A program made the position numbers and the translations under genes. This document shows positions 33,314 through 46,033 of a stretch of DNA of 64,000 nt, piece after piece. The DNA comes from Limnomonas spitsbergensis. Lineage: Eukaryota; Chlorophyta; Chlorophyceae; Chlamydomonadales. The DNA lies in the NCBI GenBank assembly GCA_037349105.1, contig JAYJMM010000036.1, positions 5,120,001 through 5,184,000 of the forward strand. Direction: 5' to 3'. The notes below the pieces were generated by a model, which searched no databases, was not told the DNA's origin, and worked only from the letters and a program-made list of their open reading frames with translations. Position 1 is the first letter of the stretch; every line of letters begins with the position of its first letter.

Positions 33314-33589
33314 AGGGTCGGGTTTACGTGGAACCGGACTGCCGCCACGGAGGACTGCGGCAGAATTAGCTGCTGGCTAATCATATCATGCAAACCCTGA
33401 GAGCCGTCGTCATTCATCTGGCCGTGGATAAAGATAGGGGCTGCGGACGATCACAGGACCGGCCAATGGACCGCAAAGCACGTCACGCACGTTTAAAAGA
33501 CAGGTGAGGAAGCGAGGAAGTCAGACGGGAATGGATATACGGTAATAAGTTTTGTGCGTACCAGTGGTACCGTACCAAGGGGTGGTACA

Positions 33590-34215
33590 CCCGCAAAGTT
33601 GTCTGATTTCCACACTTTCAAAGTTGTCAACCTTGACGAGGGGCGTTTTGAACACAGTTCCACGGTACACGTACTGAAGAACATGGAAGTATGTAACACA
33701 CCTTCGCATGTCTTGTTTGCGCCCTTGATTGTTCTGATGACTAGGATATATTCTTAGATGCGATGGCCCGAATTCCTCGACGTGGAGCGTTTTCAGAAAT
33801 GTGACATTTGCGCAAGGCGAGCGCATTCCCCCCAATCGGCTCTGGAAGGTGACGTGCATCTATCGGTTTATACGCGCACACGACACATACAACATTGATC
33901 CCCACCTTTTTCACACATATTCCATTCATTTAAGCCTGGCGTGGCTCGAGCTTTCACTTCCATTCCATTCGATCGCCCGTGATATTGCATTGCGAGCGCA
34001 GCCTTTGTTCTTCGCCTCATCCCCGGCGTCTCTTCTCGCCCTCTTCTCGCCCCTCTTAATTCATCAACCGAATGGCCACCAGTATGGACAAGATCGAACT
34101 CGTACTGCGACGTGCGGGGTCTTTCGACCACGGCGTCGTAGCTATCGCCGTGCGAAGAACACATGGCACGACAGCAGGAACCAAGGTGAGCAATTGATCG
34201 AGTGTGGCAGGAATG
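33590..34215 (+). repeat. Dispersed repeat C, right module, copy 1
   Basis: Parallels 55640-56700: shared blocks include GCGCCCTTGATTGTT, CACATATTCCATTCATT, TTCCATTCGATCGCC, CTTCTCGCCC and GACCACGGCG.CGTAG. In this copy the end near 34100-34210 is a single arm, not the long hairpin seen at 56595-56800. Confidence 0.65.
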
Positions 34216-34841
34216 AGCGATTGGTTGCAAGCAGCTGGCCAGGCGACTAGTATAGATATGCTCGATTAAATGTGGCATCGAACAGCAGGTCGTGCGTCCT
34301 GTGGGACATACCTATCGAGTGCAAGCGACATGGCGCATTCCTTAATAAATTCAGTGACGCTGGACGCATTTGCGAATTCGAATGTAAAAGTAGGTTGGCA
34401 AGACATGCACGATGCATCGCTGGAAATCGAGCACGAAGATCTCCCGAGGCGGGCGGCCAAGTCGTCAGCCAGGTTTGCGGAACAAACATGCCGACACGTA
34501 GGCTCGAATACATGAAATAATGCAATGCATCATTTCAACCTCTCGCGCGGCGTCATTTTTGCGCATGCACTTTGGAAGCGGGTATGCCTGTTGGACACTA
34601 TCCCTGAACGCAGGCAAGGCATTGCGGCATTCGTATTTTATTTGTAAGCCTTAACCTCAGGTGGAGATTTTTACATCTTTGTTCGAAACCCTGAACCACT
34701 CTACCGTATGCTGGCCACTGCACTTGCTCCCTTTCGCCCGTGCACACTGAAGCGTTCATCGTATGTTCACACTTTCCCCCACCGTCTTCCTTTGCCATGT
34801 GTACAGCCCTGAACCCTGAACCCTGACCCCCCCACACTCAG
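34216..34841. other. Unassigned; should contain an upstream exon or intron of the phosphodiesterase gene
   Basis: No exon could be identified. Telomere-like CCCTGAACCCTGAACCCTGA at 34808-34827 directly precedes the acceptor at 34841, as in the LRRIQ1 introns. Short overlapping frames at 34270-34520 lack motifs. Confidence 0.35.
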
Positions 34842-37800
34842 GGTTCATCCGACTCTCCGACCCGATCTCTGGTCTCCTCCACCTTCCACCGGCGCGCGCA
34901 GGCCCTCATCAGCTACAGCCGCCGCCGCACCTCGTCCACCGTGGTCCACGAAGATGGCAGCGCTGGCGGCAGCAGCGGGGTAGTCGGCCACGGGGCCCTC
35001 AGCGGCGACGAGAATGACGAGCTGGGCAGCCCCGTCTGGTCCCCGCGGCGGACAGCCTCGGCAACGGCCGACAAGGAGCATCCGCTTGGCACGGCGGCGG
35101 CGGCGGCTGCGCCGCCGATGCTACGGCCGTCGCCACTTTCGCGCCGCTCCGGCAGCCCGGATCCCCACATGCTGCGCTACCCGCTCGACAGCGTCAAGGG
35201 CATGTTGGAGCTGTGGGCCAACACCCTGGACTCGCACCAGCTCAGCATGCGCCTGTCAGCTGGCGGCCAAGAGGAGCTCCAGGTTCCGGAGCAGGAGGAG
35301 GAGGACCTTGCCGTCGTGAAGCTGAGGGAGGAACTTGCGATGCAACCCTCCTGGTCAGTGCCTCAGACAGACCTGTCTCTGGCCTCTGAGCCCGACCTGT
35401 CTGCTGCGCGTGTGGCTCGCCGAAACACGCGTTCCGTGTGCTTTTTGGAGGGGGGGCTGGACCCGATTACGCTGCAGGAGGAGCCAGCGTGGGAGAGAGG
35501 CCGCGGCAGGTGAGTGAGATATTTGAATTTGAATTTGAATTGTTATGTGCTTGGGAGATGGGTCGTGGCAGGTATGTGGGCTGTTTGAATTTGAATTTGA
35601 ACTCGAATTATGATGCATGGATATGGGCCGGCGTCAGGTGTGTGTGTGGGGGCCTGGGGGGGGGGTCGAGGGAAGGTGTTCGAATTTGATTACCTTTCTG
35701 TTTATAACTGAATGGATTGAATGGAGTGGGCTGGGCTGCTGGGCTGCTTCATTTGACTTCGTTATTCCTCTCCATGTGGGGTGGTGCTGCTTCTGTGCCT
35801 CCACTCTGTCCATCACCCTGTGCAGATCCCGTCAAGCCTCAATCATCCCACTCCTCCTTCCTCTACTTCCAGTCCCCCTCACATCTGTCCATTGCGCCGT
35901 GCAGGTCTCGCCAAGCCTCAGTTGCCTGCGACTCCTCCATCCTCTGCTTCTTTGGCCGCGAGAGGGTCCACGACTGGAGCTACGACTTCACAAACAGCTC
36001 CAAGGAGGATCTGGTGAGAGACCGGGGTTTGGGTCTTAGGTTCAAAGTCTGGCTGGTCTCAAAGTATTTGATTTAGGGTTCAGGGTTCAGGGATGTTCCA
36101 AACCCTTTGGTTAAGGGTTTAGGGTTCTGGTTTGTTTTTAACCCTTCGGTTAAGAGTTCAGGGTTGTCCCAAACTATTAGGTTTGACGTTCATGCTTGTC
36201 CATACTGAGTACTCTTGAGCCACTTTGAACTGGGCGAGCACCTTCTCAGCAGCTTCCCTCCACACCTCCACACCTGCCCACCCCTGCGCAGACCAAGCTG
36301 GTGTATGACTTGTTCATTCTGAGCGGCCCCATGAAACACTTTGTACTGGGCAGGCACCTTCTCAGCAACTTCCCTCCACACCTCCACACCTGCCCACCCC
36401 TGCGCAGATCAAGCTGGTGTATGACATGTTCATTCTGAGCGGCCTTGTGAGCCACTTCTCACTGGACGTACACGTTCTCAGCAACTTTGTGTCTGCAGTC
36501 GCGGCCCTGTACCACTCGGCAGTACTGTATCACAACTTCAACCACGTGTGCCACGTAATGCACTCAACATGGATGGTGAGGGCCGCTGCTCATTTCAGAG
36601 GGATGTACTGCCTGGTATTACATGGATTGTAGGGGGCTTATTTTCTTAAGGATAGCTGTACTGCCTGGCCGTTCTTGGATTGTGAGTGCCACTGTTCATT
36701 TTAGAGGGCTGTAGCGCCTGGCAGTACATGTATTGTGGGGGCGTTAGTTTATTGTAGAGAGCAGTACCGCCTGGTCGTACATGGATTGACTGAGTTCCAC
36801 AGCTTATTTCAAAGAGCTTGACCGCCTGGTGGTACATGGATTGAGACTGCCCTCACGAATTTCCATTCTCCAGGTGCTGCAGACTGACACGTGCCTTCAG
36901 CTGCTGACCAAGGAGGAGCAACTGGGTCTCCTGCTGGCGGCCTTGTGCCACGATCTGGACCACGACGGGCGCAGCAACAGCTTCCATATTAACTCTAAGG
37001 TAAGAATGGGAGGAAGAGTGAGAGAAAGAGTGGTGGTTTGTGTGTGGTGGTGGGGGGGTGCTGCTGGCAAGCTCTGTTTCTTGACCTTGCTGTACAACGA
37101 CAGCTCAGTGCTGGAAGGCCTCTACAAAGCACTCACTTGCCTTCACCCCCCCTCCACTGGCCCGGCTGTGTAATGACAATTATGTGCTGGAGAACCACCA
37201 CATAGCACTCACCTGCCTCCTTTCCCCAATGAACCCAAGTCCTGACCCTTTGACCCTTTGTTTGGTTACAGAGTGAGCTGGCCTGGCTTAACAATGACAA
37301 ATCTGTGTTGGAGAACCACCTCAAAGCACTCACCTGCCTCCTCTCCCCTATGAACCCAAGTCCTGACCCTTTGACCCTTTGTTTGGTTACAGAGTGAGCT
37401 GGCCCGACTATACAATGACAACTCTGTGTTGGAGAACCACCACGCAGCGCTCACCTTCGAGGTGCTGCAGAGGAAGGACTGTATGCTGCTGGTGAGCACA
37501 GGGACTTACTAGGTGGGGGGGGGTCATTGAAGAGTGATTGGAGAGTGATTGAAGAGTGATTGAAGAGTTCTATATATATAAAAATTGGGAGCAAGCAGGG
37601 TGCGCATGTTGATGGTGCTGCTCCCCTTTACGAGAAACTGTATCAGGAATACGAGCTGCATCTGTAACCCTGAACCTCCTACCCCTTTATTCCCTAAACT
37701 CTAAACCCTACTCTTGTCAGGACCACCTGGATATATGGATCCGGATCTAATTACACCCTAAGACCCAACCCTCCTCCGCCGCCCCCTCAGGACTAGCTGG

Positions 37801-39822
37801 ATCCGAATCTGGATAGAACGTGAAGCCCATTTGTCACTTCCCCCCGCCTCTGCCAGGACTAATAGGATCTGGACCAGGATATGCAGAAGGCACCTACGCC
37901 GGATCATCATCATTAGCTGCATCATCACCGCCAGGATCTAGATCTGGATATGGAATGAACCCCAAACAGTAAACCCTCCTCCCCTTACACTTGTATCAGG
38001 ACCACTTGGACCAGGAGGTGCAGAGGCGGCTGCGGAAGATAATTATAAGCTGCATCATGGCGACGGACATGGTCAGCCACAAGCAGCTTTCGCAAGACTT
38101 CAGGGAGCACAACACCGTGGTGAGAACCTTGGGGGGCTAAACCCTGAAATGGTGGAAGGGAGACTTAAAACCTGTGGCTGAATTGTAGCTGAAGGGCGCT
38201 GCAATTACTGAGGTGACAGCCTACGCCTACGATTTATTCATCAACAGCGCTCTGCCTGTTTGTCACCCGGTGGTTTTGCGCTTTATGGGAGCTGGTGTGA
38301 GGGTTGCCACTTTGGCTGTGGAACCCTGAAGTCTTGACCCTTCTGGATATCCACCCCCACCCTCTCCCCTCGTTCTTTCTACCTACCACCCACCTTCCAC
38401 CCACCTTCCACCCCCCCACCCACCTTCCACCCACCTTCCACCCCCCCCACCCACCTTCCACCCACCTTCCACCCCCCCACCCACCTTCCACCCACCTTCC
38501 ACCCCCCCACCCCTCTGCAGTTTTCCCCGGAGAATGAAGCGTGCCGCTCTATCATGCTTCAGACCATCCTGCACGCGTCAGACATCGGCAACGCGGTACG
38601 TTGCACTTTCAGGGAATACCTAAGCCCTGAACCCTAAACTAAGGAATTCCGTATTCCAGGTGTTCAGGTATTCCGGGTTGGGAGTTCAGGTAATCCGGGT
38701 TCTAGGGGGCTAAGACATTCCAGGTTTGGGATGACGCCAGTCTAGGTTACAAGGGCTTAGGCATTGCGCCTACATCAGAGCCTCAGAGTCATGCTGCAGC
38801 GTGCACACTGAAGCATACACTGATTATTGGCCCTCCTGGCATGTGACCTGTCATTCAAGCCAACTACGCTTAACCCTTCCACTGCCCTATCAAGATCCTT
38901 AAACCGTAAAACCTGCCACCCACGGTGTGCCCCCTGGTCGTTCATGATGTCATGCGCAATAAGCCAATAATCCTTGCACGCTGAAACCTATAGCTGCCAT
39001 GTACCCTGTAACATAAAGCCTGGTTCCGTGGTCCTCCTAATGTCTTTAAGCCTTAACCCTTAACATCCTGAACCTCAAACACAAATCCCAGGTGCGCCCG
39101 TTCGACGTGAACGATGTGATGCGTAGCCGCGTTCACCACGAGTTTGAGGTCCTGGGTGTGGAGGAGAAGCAGCTTGGGATCCCCGTCACGTTCCCCATTG
39201 ACACCAAGGACCCGGTCATGAGCGCCCAGGTGTGTGTGGAAGTGTGGATCTGGTTCATACCTGGGGAAAAAGAGTGGGCAAGGGGGGGAAGGGGGAGGGG
39301 GGGGAGGGGGAGCTGCGGGTGGGGATATGTGTCATCCTCGAGATCGACAGCTAGGTGCCAATTAGGTGTGCTCATTTGTGTGGGCGGCTTCCATACCTGG
39401 GAGATAAGTTTGGAAAGTGTAGGTCATAATTACGCTTCATTATGAACCCTCCTTTGCTCCACAGATGGTGGTTCAATTCCTGAAATACGTAGTGCAACCC
39501 TTTGGGGAGATCCTGATCTCAGCCGCTCACAGATCTCTGACCTAAACCTGAACCCTAAAACCTTCACCCTCTTGCCCTGTAGTTGGAGGTGAATTTCCTG
39601 GAATATGTCGTGCAACCCTATTGGGAGATGCTGGCAGCGGCTGTCCCTGAGCTCCAGCCGCAGTGGCAGATGGTCGTGACCAACAAGGAAAAGTACGTGG
39701 GGCTAGCCAAGACAGCGACGGCGCGCGCAGCAGCAGCTCAGCAGGCTGCTGAGGATGGGCAAGGGGCAGACGCCCTGCTGGCCGGTGGAGGAGTGACGAC
39801 CGTAGCGGCCGGCGTCGTGTGA
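34842..39822 (+). CDS. Class I cyclic nucleotide phosphodiesterase (PDEase_I catalytic domain), 5' partial
   Basis: Exons: 34842-35509, 35905-36013, 36408-36575, 36874-36999, 37393-37491, 38000-38119, 38521-38595, 39092-39229, 39583-39822; all GT-AG with matching phases, 580 residues to TGA. The first exon is low-complexity (Ser/Arg/Glu-rich). The rest is the metal-dependent catalytic domain that hydrolyses cAMP and/or c[18 protein letters not shown] (36527-36571), [10 protein letters not shown] (36949-36978), [12 protein letters not shown] (37405-37440), MATDM (38057), HASDIGN (38570-38590) and the C-terminal [11 protein letters not shown] helix. All the metal-binding His/Asp motifs are present, so it is probably active; substrate preference cannot be read. 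The real start is upstream of 34842 and not found; an in-frame ATG exists at 35118. Five of the nine exons are preceded by decayed partial copies of themselves. Confidence 0.9.
35826..35904 (+). repeat. Decayed upstream copy of phosphodiesterase exon 2 start
   Basis: TGCAG then ATCCCGTCAAGCCTCA at 35826 parallels TGCAG then GTCTCGCCAAGCCTCA at 35905, and the next 35 bases remain alignable. The offset of 79 bp includes the polypyrimidine tract and acceptor. It has no donor. Confidence 0.75.
36213..36407 (+). repeat. Tandem duplicated copy of phosphodiesterase exon 3 start plus intron end
   Basis: The copy at 36292 ([12 protein letters not shown]) precedes the true exon at 36408 ([12 protein letters not shown]) by 116 bp. 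Both have CCACCCCTGCGCAG acceptors. A third partial unit begins about 36213. The 116-bp offset is not a multiple of three, so the upstream acceptor would shift the frame. Confidence 0.85.
36576..36850 (+). repeat. Intronic minisatellite, four to five units of ~65-75 bp
   Basis: The unit carries CTGTACTGCCTGG.CGTACATGGATTGTGGGGGC followed by a TTATTTT.AGAG spacer, in the intron after exon 3 of the phosphodiesterase gene. The first unit starts at the exon end itself. Confidence 0.75.
37080..37392 (+). repeat. Three decayed copies of phosphodiesterase exon 5 start
   Basis: Copies start near 37085, 37156 and 37272, ahead of the true exon at 37393. Each retains the LYND.SVLE-like coding sequence; the copy at 37272 reads [16 protein letters not shown] behind a TTTGGTTACAG acceptor identical to the real one. 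Its spacing of 121 bp would shift the frame. Confidence 0.85.
37721..37999 (+). repeat. Three decayed copies of phosphodiesterase exon 6 start
   Basis: CAG followed by GACCACCTGGAT (37721), GACTAGCTGGATC (37791) and GACTAATAGGATCTGGACCA (37857) precede the true exon GACCACTTGGACCAGGAGG at 38000. The 37857 copy also keeps CATTAGCTGCATCATCACCG, parallel to the exon's ATAAGCTGCATCATGGCG. The offsets (70, 66, 143 bp) suggest a ~70-bp unit. Confidence 0.75.
38375..38512 (+). repeat. (CCACCCACCTTCCACC)n minisatellite before phosphodiesterase exon 7
   Basis: About eight near-identical pyrimidine-rich units reach the acceptor at 38520, forming an unusually long polypyrimidine tract. Confidence 0.85.
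39465..39545 (+). repeat. Decayed copy of last phosphodiesterase exon
   Basis: After a CTCCACAG acceptor, [18 protein letters not shown] is encoded, parallel to [18 protein letters not shown] in the true exon 118 bp downstream. The copy ends in TAA at 39543-39545, so splicing to it would give a shorter C-terminus. Confidence 0.8.
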
Positions 39823-40916
39823 GGGGCAGTTGAGCAGGCTGTGGACCTGTTAAGGGCGGCCAAGCAGGCTTGCGACGGGGAGGGGGTGGCTGACGAGGCT
39901 GCCAGCTTGGTTGCTGGTATACACATTGGCTGGAAGCTGACTGGTAGCTACCTGGCAGCTGACATGCACCTGTGATTGACTCAATTTGGTGGAATGCACC
40001 CTAGCATGACGGCATTCACATTCGCAGGCTGCTGATGACTGGCAGGCTGGCTGGAGGTGGGCATGCCCTTGTGAATGTTTGGAATTAGGCAGAATACGTC
40101 AAGGCCTCTGGCTTGCACTCTCGCAGGCTGCGCAGCCAGGTTTTTGGAGTATTGACACTCAGTTGGTGGACAGATGCCAGGAGCCGCTTTGTCCCGGCAG
40201 ATTCTGCTCTGGTGTATTCTGGTCCGATTCTGTTACCGCAGACTCTCGCCTGGCAGATCTTTGTTTCGGCAGATTCCAAGTGGGCTTTGGCAATGTGACA
40301 CCCGCATCCTGACTGTCGTGTGCTTGTTTTGTGTCACGAGCTGATGGGGCCTGTTTGTATGCCGTCCCAGGAGTGGTGCGGAGCGATCCTCCGCTCCTTT
40401 GTATACATAGAGCTGAGATTGCCCCTGGTGTACTCGTATGCTGGACTGTTTGTACATATTTTGGCAGCGTTCGCGGCATGTGTATGTGTATGTCCCTTTT
40501 CTCGTTCCGCGGGTGTGAGAGTTTTTACGCTTCTTACAGCAATGCTTGGGCGCGGAACATGCGGTCTAAGTACCTTTTTCATCCTCTCTCTCTCTCTTTC
40601 ATGTCCCCACCATTTTAATAAAATTGCTCTCTGTGGAAACGGCAGCTGTCATGATCTGTGATGCGGAGATAACGGAATCAATTAACTCAGGAAATTACCC
40701 TAGACCCTAATTGAAATCGACTTCCTACCAAGGAATGGTATAACAGATGGACGAAAACAGCTCAGGGGGTCTGCCCTGCAGATTCCGCCTTCCCTCATGA
40801 GAAACATTGCTCCGGGGTGAGGCATGCATTTAATCACGATCCGTCCAAGCTTTTTTCGAGCCAGGCCCTGGGCATGATGACTAAACAACAAAGTTACGCC
40901 TCTGGGTCCGCACAAA
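39823..40916. other. Intergenic; phosphodiesterase 3' UTR and spacer
   Basis: No further gene found. AATAAA occurs at about 40618, but no TGTAA was noticed close behind the stop. The frames in 40079-40660 on both strands lack motifs. Confidence 0.35.
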
Positions 40917-41310
40917 GCTCAGCCACGTGGGCGCCCCACTGATCAGAAGGGAGAAAAAGAAGAAACTAAAAAGAGGAGGGGGGAAGGAACAAAAGGAGAG
41001 GCCGAGAAGGCAAAGAAGACCAAGTCCGACACCTGAGTTCCACTAGAGACTAGCCCTCAACAAAGCCTCTAAAAATGAAAGTCCAAAAAGCAAGCGTATT
41101 CCACTCCTGCTTGGCCGCGAGGGCGCCCCACTGATCAGAAGGGAGAAGAGAAGAAACTAAAAAAGTGGCAAACAACAACAACAAAGAAAAGGACCAAACG
41201 GGAAGGCCAGAAAGGCAAACGACACCGGCGCCTCAGAATCCCTAGAGACTAACCCTCAACAATGCCCACAGCACAGTCCACAAAAGCAAGTGTATCCCAC
41301 CCTTACTCAG
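40917..41310 (+). repeat. Two-unit tandem repeat of ~190 bp
   Basis: GGGCGCCCCACTGATCAGAA starts both units (about 40930 and 41123); each continues with GGGAGAA.AGAAGAAACTAAAAA, GGCCAGAA.GGCAAA.GA and AGAGACTA.CCCTCAACAA. It directly adjoins the minus-strand retroelement relic and may be its 3' tail. Confidence 0.75.
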
Positions 41311-42330
41311 CCTGGTACAGCTGGTGGAAGTTAGTGGCAGCGCCCGGAGGTCCTGCCCACCCCCGCTCCCGTAACTGCTCCCAGCCAATAGGGCACAGGA
41401 AGCACACATGTAGCGCATCCTCCACCTGCTCGATATCTACCCCCGTGCCCAACACCGCTGGCAGCAGCGTGCCTCTCGCCGCTAACCGTTGCGCCGTCCG
41501 CTGGTATCAGCCGTGCTGATCGCGCCGAGCCGCAGTCGCAAATTTATGCGCACACAAGCACACTCCCTCTGGCTAGTGCGGCTCTTGGCTTCTGCCAGCA
41601 CGGCACCCGCCGTGGACTGGAAGCAGGCGCGGTGGGTCGCCGCAGATCTGTGCTCGGTGGTAGGGTCCCTGGGGTCCCCACCGCCGCTTGCTTCCAGCCG
41701 TGCTTGCCAGTGCTCGTAGGCTGCGTCAACGAGTTCCAACACCTCTGTGACGGCTAGGCTATGTAGGGCAGCTGCTGCCTCGCGCAAGGTGGAGCCGGCT
41801 GCCCCCCGCCCGCTTCAGCTCCTCTAATGCACCCAGCAGATCAGAGCACCAGGTGCGGCCGCCAGTGCCCTGGCTGACTGCAAGCTGCATATCTGCTGCC
41901 ATGGCTTGAGCCATGAGAAATCTGTATTGCTGTGCCGCCGGTGCCACCGCTGCATTGTAGAAGCTGAGGATATGGTTCCACCAATCTCGCTGTAGTGGCT
42001 GAAGCTACAGCGCTCTCAGGACTCCCCAAGTGGCGGCTGATGCAGGTAGCCCCGCAGTCTGGCGTAGGTGCTGAAGCAAGCTGGACTGCATTTTGCTGGA
42101 GAGACGGACATTGCCGCTTTCGAAGGTGGCTGGTGGCCCTCACCACATCGCCGTAGTTGGCCGCATGCGCCGCGTACACAGCTGCCAACCTGATGCGGGT
42201 TGGAAGATGGCGCCTCAGGCCCAACTTGGCTGCCATGCGGCGAACGCGGTGCAGCGCGGCAGCCAAAGGCGCCTCTGTACCCTCCATGGCCCTCTTCGAT
42301 ATGACTAGTGATCCAGGATCAACGCAAGTG
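41280..42330 (-). pseudogene. Degraded non-LTR retrotransposon C-terminal region
   Basis: Minus-strand frames, broken by stops and frameshifts, show in order a segment (LAAALHRVRRMAAKLGLRR, ~42290-42170) like the region following reverse transcriptase in algal LINE polyproteins, a middle DPRDPTTEHRSAATHRACF (~41680), and a terminal zinc-knuckle-like end (VEDALHVCFLCPIGWEQLRERG, shown here as pieces VEDALHVCFLCP and WEQLRERG, ~41430-41360). The order and spacing match the C-terminal half of such elements, in which EDxxHxxFxCP follows the RNase H-like part. The catalytic RT motifs are not seen. Assignment rests on remembered family patterns. Confidence 0.4.
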
Positions 42331-42577
42331 CTCGGTTCAAAATGATGAGCTCTGGTCAAATGTACGCTCTGATGAGCGCAGTGTCTCACCAGAAACCCGT
42401 AAGTGCGCCAATCTGGTGCACTCAAAATTGCTGCCTTAGAGAGGCCTCCGCTACTCACAATTAAGGTACTCACAATTGAGGTACAAAATAAAGTTGCTAC
42501 AAAGTACAGCCTGCTGGAAAGCAACTACACACCGTACATTTACCAAGACAACGCATGTTTAGGACTGCTTCTACTGG

Positions 42578-43057
42578 TTAGTCTGAACTAGACTGTTCAC
42601 TAAAAGGGTACCGCCCCCGACTCTTCACCGTGTCTTCACTTCTTTCCTGTCTGGACCTTTCCTCCTTAGAAACTTGCCCCACCCTACAAGCGCTGGGCAG
42701 GAACTGGGACATCGGCGTCTCATACACCGTGGGAGCCAATGGTACTCTAAGAGGCAGGCGGCGGTACTGGACTTGTTTTCTCTGGTCAAGCCCGTGCCTG
42801 GGCAATAGCCCGATGCCTTCCCCGTCACCCACCTGCTCCACGGCTGCCGTCCTGCCCCTTATTGGGTCTGACTCTTCCTCCTCCGTCTCTTCGTTTGCCT
42901 GCGGCGCCTCCACTGGCACAGCTGACGCTGCCGCCTGTCGAGCCGCATGCCGCACCATCCGTGTCGCGAGTACCATTCGCCTGGACTGCACAGCCTCCTG
43001 TCCGGGTTCTTCAATTTCCAGCTCACCTGATACAGTCTCCTGCCTAGCCGCTTGCAC
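42578..43057 (-). CDS. Hypothetical acidic minus-strand frame next to the LINE relic
   Basis: A 159-codon minus-strand frame with a Glu-rich segment (ANEETEEEESDP) and otherwise basic sequence. No recognised domain. The opposite strand is also open over the same stretch, so coding is uncertain. It may belong to the 5' side of the retroelement relic. Confidence 0.2.
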   Translation of the reverse strand: MQAARQETVSGELEIEEPGQEAVQSRRMVLATRMVRHAARQAAASAVPVEAPQANEETEEEESDPIRGRTAAVEQVGDGEGIGLLPRHGLDQRKQVQYRRLPLRVPLAPTVYETPMSQFLPSACRVGQVSKEERSRQERSEDTVKSRGRYPFSEQSSSD

Positions 43058-43309
43058 TGGCTGTCCCTACTGCGACACGCTGCGCCTCCTGGGGATTCCC
43101 TTGATCCGATACCGTATGCGTGGTATCCATCATTTGCCTCCACTGATCAAATCCTAGGCTGGTTCCATGCTACCTTTTCACCCTACTGGCGCTGGTCTCA
43201 GGCAACCTATCCCTTTGGGGTAACTGCTATGCAAACAACTCCATCCCATTGGCTGGGCCCTCGACTTCTTCCTGCGATTTCCTGCCTGCTCACGCCCTCC
43301 TCACCGTAG

Positions 43310-43510
43310 CTATTGGATCTCTGCTTGCCACCTCGGGCCTGATATCCCTACCCGCCGCTGCGGGCCTGATATCTTTTTCCGCCTCTTGGGGCTTAAGTTA
43401 TCTCCTCATTAGCCACCCGGGACCTGCCTGATCTCCTCATCAGCCGCTTGGGGCCTGATCTCCTTACTAGCCACTTGGGGCCCTCATCACCCTCTGGATC
43501 CATTCCCCTG
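43310..43510 (+). repeat. Short tandem repeats of CCTGATCTCCT..AGCC.CTTGGGG
   Basis: About six imperfect ~30-bp units. Open in several frames, no coding support. Confidence 0.55.
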
Positions 43511-43800
43511 ATGCGCCTGCTGGCTCTGTTGGCTCTCACGGCCCCTAGTTTAGCATGCCTCTCTGGATCTACCACTGGATATACCTTTGGGCTTTGGCAG
43601 CCTTCCTAAGTTGGTTCTTCCGCTTCGGGCCGGGATCAATATTTCCTATATGTAACATGACACTGATTGCCTGTGGTTGCGACACAGCAATACGCGCGGC
43701 CAGCTACACCTCTTCTGCTCCTTTGCCTACTGCTGCCTGGTGAGGGCCCGCTAGCTAGGTCAGCACGTTCAAAATCTCAGCTTTGTGGATGGGGTCGGGT

Positions 43801-44839
<1,039 letters not shown>

Positions 44840-46033
44840 ATTTACAAGGGTGTAGGGGAGAGTTAGGGTGTCTCAAATTGCTTTTCTTCCATTGAGCCTC
44901 GCAACATGCCTTTCATTGTGTATGTCCTGCCTGATGTTGGCTATCTTTTGCACACAAAAAATGTTGGATGCTCCTCCCAAATAAAATGCTAGAGTCCGAG
45001 ACATGTTTTCTCCAGATTCTCTCTTGCTTGCTCTACATTTCAAAATTGAGAAAACAGTGCATGCCTTTTTGCTGGACCTCCTGTCATTGGATTCTAGATA
45101 TTTTTTGTACAATAGTCTGGTTAATTCACATAGCACATATAGATTTTGTGGCCTGTAAAATGGCACACTTTGCATTGAGATCTGGGACCGCCTCTACCAG
45201 ACCCCTACCACCCCAAAAGGTAAGGCAGTGCCCCCATGTTGCAAAGTTTGAACCTCCGAAACGTTCGCGACTCGCAACCATTTCATTCGCTCTTCTGGTT
45301 TCGAGTTCGCACACACCATTCATGCACGTCAGAATCCCTCGCACAAATGAAAGCAATGCGCGTCGGTACCCTGGCCCTGTCAGGCCTTACTTTCGCTACA
45401 GGGCACCGAATCGATCGCCGACTGGCCCTGATCGGCTTAACATAATTCGTTTACAGCCACGTATATGCTCTAGGATGCAAACCACGCGCTTCGACAAAAA
45501 ATCTCGCCCCGGAACCGCTGGTTGCCTCCCCCCCTTGGTTACTATCCACCCCTGCATGGCAGGCAGACAGGTTGTTTCCCCCATAATGTGGGGGTACATG
45601 GCGGCCGGTGGCCCGAGGAACATGGCTTGGTACGTAGGGCAGATGGAGAGGCTCTTCTGCCTATGACTGCATGCCAAGACTGCGCCATTCATTGCCACCG
45701 CCGCCCTTGAACCTGAGTCACAGATGCGTGCAGAATCACTTCAACCTTGAACAAAACCGCCCCAAACTCACCCGAGGGATACCGTATACATGCATTGCTC
45801 CTCATGCTGCCCACCCACTCCAGGCCTAAGTGGCACCGAGCTGTCTCACCTGATCCCCGATATCATCGATAGTTCCTGAGGGAGTTACCAATCAACATGC
45901 CCAAAACAATGATGTCCATGGCTGCCACTCACCTCAATCCTTAACCCGACCCCATCCACATAGAGTACCCTCTGGCGTCCTCCTGCCTGCGGACTGCCAA
46001 GCTTGTGTGATTGGCGCTGCCGGCTGCAACCAG
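44840..46033. other. No gene recognised; may hold 5' exons of the Cys-rich gene
   Basis: Frames at 44968-45666 lack motifs. A possible small exon after CACTCCAG near 45823 encodes GLSGTELSHLIPDIIDSS, but there is no confirming link to the exon at 46034. Confidence 0.3.
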
